Assembly (NCBI RefSeq): GCF_001486585.1
Contig: NZ_LN909046.1
Span: 1,736,001-1,800,000, forward strand
Length of the DNA stretch: 64,000 nt
Origin: Paenibacillus senegalimassiliensis
Lineage (GTDB): Bacteria > Bacillota > Bacilli > Paenibacillales > Paenibacillaceae
Reading direction: 5' to 3'
Made by a program: the position numbers and the translations under genes. Below, in pieces: positions 62,523-64,000 of this stretch (position 1 is the stretch's first letter; every line of letters starts with the position of its first letter). The notes under the pieces are model-generated. The model had not been told where the DNA came from, did no database searches, and was given only the letters and a program-made list of their open reading frames with translations.

Positions 62523-64000
62523 ATGCTACATTATATTGATACACGACAAGGCACCAGTAACAAATATGTCTATTCCAACGGGAACACTTTGCCTGTGACG
62601 GCCGTTCCTTTTGGTATGAACCATTTCGTGGTTCAAACGGCTGAGGACGGTAGTTGGTTTTTCCATCCTCGCGATCGCGTCTTCCAAGGCTTCCGACTCA
62701 CTCATCAGCCCAGCCCATGGATGGGCGACTTCAGCACCTTTCTGTTGACGCCGATTGCCGATGACAAGATCAAAGGCACTATATTCTCTTGCCAAAGCTC
62801 TTATCGGCCAGAGGAAGCTGTCTTCAAACCTAACCACCTTAAAATAAAACAACAACGCTACAATATCACCACCGAGCTTGTTCCCACCTGCTACGGAGCC
62901 GCCCTGCGGATGAAATATAACTCCGGACAACAGGCCGGACTGGTGCTGAACGCCAAGAAGATCAGCGAGTTCCATCTGGATGTCCCAAACCGCCGCATCA
63001 CCGGTTATGTAAGTAACTTCGCCGGATGCCATGACGACCAATTCCGTATGTACGTGTCGATCCAATTTAATCAAGACATTGATTTGAGCACGTCAGGCTA
63101 CTATGATGCCGATGGACAATTACACAATGAGACAGATTTGCACGGAACAGACCAGCATGTCGTTATCCGTTTCAAAGATTGTGAGCAAGGCATACTGGAA
63201 GCCAGACTTGCCACTTCATTCATTAGTCAAGAGCAAGCCGAGTTGAACCTGAAGCGAGAATTGGATGCCTCTATGGATGCATTGAAGGAACAGGCAACGG
63301 AAGCCTGGAACCATTATTTGCATAAAATTAAGGTCATGCATACCAACGAAGAATATTTGCGCACCTTCTATGGCTGCTTGTACCGCATGTTCCTGTTCCC
63401 GCAGAAGTTCTACGAGCTTGATGCCAACATGGAACCGGTTCATTACAACACGACCGCCAAGGCGGTGAAGAAGGGTGTACTTTATACGAACAACGGATTT
63501 TGGGATACCTACAAGACGGTCTATCCGCTATATTCCATCATTGCCCCTAAAGAATATGAAGAAATGCTGGAGGGTTACCTGAACAGCTACCGGGAGACGG
63601 GGTTCTTACCAAAGTGGCTTTCGCCGGATGAGCGTGGGTTAATGCCAGGAACGTTGATTGATGCGGTCGTCGCAGATGCCGCAGCGAAGGGGATTGGCCA
63701 GAAGCTGATGCCAGAACTGCTGGAAGCGATGGTTACCGCAGCTACGACGCAAAGCGATAAATCCTGTTATGGTCGCCAAGGTACGAAGGATTATATGAAA
63801 TACGGATACGTTCCGAGCAACTATACGGAAAGCGTGAACCATACGCTGGACTATGCCTATAGCGACTATTGCATCAGCCGCGTTGCTGAGGTGCTGGGTC
63901 AGAAGGATATCGCCGATCGCTATCGGGAGAGCGCTTTGAACTACCGGAACATCTTCGATTCCGAGACTGGATTTATGAGAGCCAAGGACGAGAATGGACA
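62523..64000 (+). CDS. GH92 alpha-mannosidase, C-terminus cut by window edge
   Basis: 492 codons are open to the edge; complete GH92 enzymes are about 700-800 residues. The N-terminal domain (FIDTRQGTSN-like YIDTRQGTSNKYVYSNGNTL, TAVPFGM, FRLTHQPSPWMGDFS) is followed by the (alpha/alpha)6 part with TNNGFWDTYKTVYPLYSIIA, GFLPKWLSPDERGLMPG and SVNHTLDYAYSDYCISRVAE. These are hallmark motifs of calcium-dependent exo-alpha-mannosidases. CAGGAGG precedes the ATG. No signal peptide, so it acts on imported mannosides. 17 bp after the regulator, hence co-transcribed. Confidence 0.93.
   Translation, partial: MLHYIDTRQGTSNKYVYSNGNTLPVTAVPFGMNHFVVQTAEDGSWFFHPRDRVFQGFRLTHQPSPWMGDFSTFLLTPIADDKIKGTIFSCQSSYRPEEAVFKPNHLKIKQQRYNITTELVPTCYGAALRMKYNSGQQAGLVLNAKKISEFHLDVPNRRITGYVSNFAGCHDDQFRMYVSIQFNQDIDLSTSGYYDADGQLHNETDLHGTDQHVVIRFKDCEQGILEARLATSFISQEQAELNLKRELDASMDALKEQATEAWNHYLHKIKVMHTNEEYLRTFYGCLYRMFLFPQKFYELDANMEPVHYNTTAKAVKKGVLYTNNGFWDTYKTVYPLYSIIAPKEYEEMLEGYLNSYRETGFLPKWLSPDERGLMPGTLIDAVVADAAAKGIGQKLMPELLEAMVTAATTQSDKSCYGRQGTKDYMKYGYVPSNYTESVNHTLDYAYSDYCISRVAEVLGQKDIADRYRESALNYRNIFDSETGFMRAKDENG

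Noticed and set aside
62526..63074. 182-residue antisense frame in GH92
   Set aside because: The opposite strand encodes clear GH92 motifs; the antisense product has no family features.

Overview
The window looks like chromosome of a Paenibacillus-type Firmicute. The evidence is AGGAGG-type ribosome sites with many TTG/GTG starts, TTGACA/TATAAT-type promoters, a Bacillus-type Fur box, cre-type sites, and above all repeated LplB-type/YtcP-type permease plus lipoprotein sets next to YesM/YesN-like or membrane-bound AraC regulators. No rRNA, CRISPR array, integrase or intact insertion sequence was seen.

Layout. 0-2.5 kb: an AT-rich pair of unrecognised minus-strand genes, then a small plus-strand ribbon-helix-helix / 46-residue ORF / DUF6809-like cluster that ends in an elaborate nested hairpin. 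2.5-7.2 kb: L-rhamnose catabolism (rhaB-rhaA-rhaD) with a divergent DeoR-type regulator. 7.3-8.3 kb: two small genes, tRNA-Leu(CAG) and a nest of short degenerate repeats. 8.4-15 kb: a siderophore uptake locus arranged like Bacillus btr-feuABC-besA, with Fur boxes and an esterase made of two fused esterase domains. 15.4-18.4 kb: a class 3 lipase, a LysR regulator and an MFS transporter. 18.5-28.3 kb: an ABC carbohydrate importer with its own transmembrane AraC regulator, a sugar-phosphate isomerase-like protein, a MITE-like repeat and a GH35 beta-galactosidase. 28.4-31.4 kb: gene remnants (SDR, AraC_N-type regulator, second SDR), a TetR-TauE pair and a second, identical tRNA-Leu(CAG).

31.4-34.4 kb is the most unusual part: four co-oriented genes, all predicted to act on NAD or ADP-ribose (Nudix/winged-helix NrtR-like protein, NADAR, PARG-like TIGR02452 protein, KptA RNA 2'-phosphotransferase), behind one strong promoter with palindromes just downstream of its -10. 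34.5-43 kb: an NAD(P)-binding protein with a divergent TetR, a putative glycosyltransferase, a large membrane protein with repeated beta modules, and a ROK repressor with an MFS transporter and two sugar acetyltransferases.

43-64 kb is a carbohydrate region with an alpha-mannan theme. A YesN/YesM two-component pair and a cre site precede a lipoprotein, two permeases and a secreted GH76 alpha-1,6-mannanase with three CBM6-like modules. Next comes a five-gene operon of two Gfo/Idh/MocA dehydrogenases, two sugar-phosphate isomerase-like barrels and a ThuA-like protein. Then an ABC importer with an AraC regulator is transcribed divergently from a GntR/LacI-type repressor and a GH92 alpha-mannosidase that runs off the window edge. 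The inferred flow is extracellular backbone cleavage by GH76, import by the ABC systems, and intracellular trimming by GH92.
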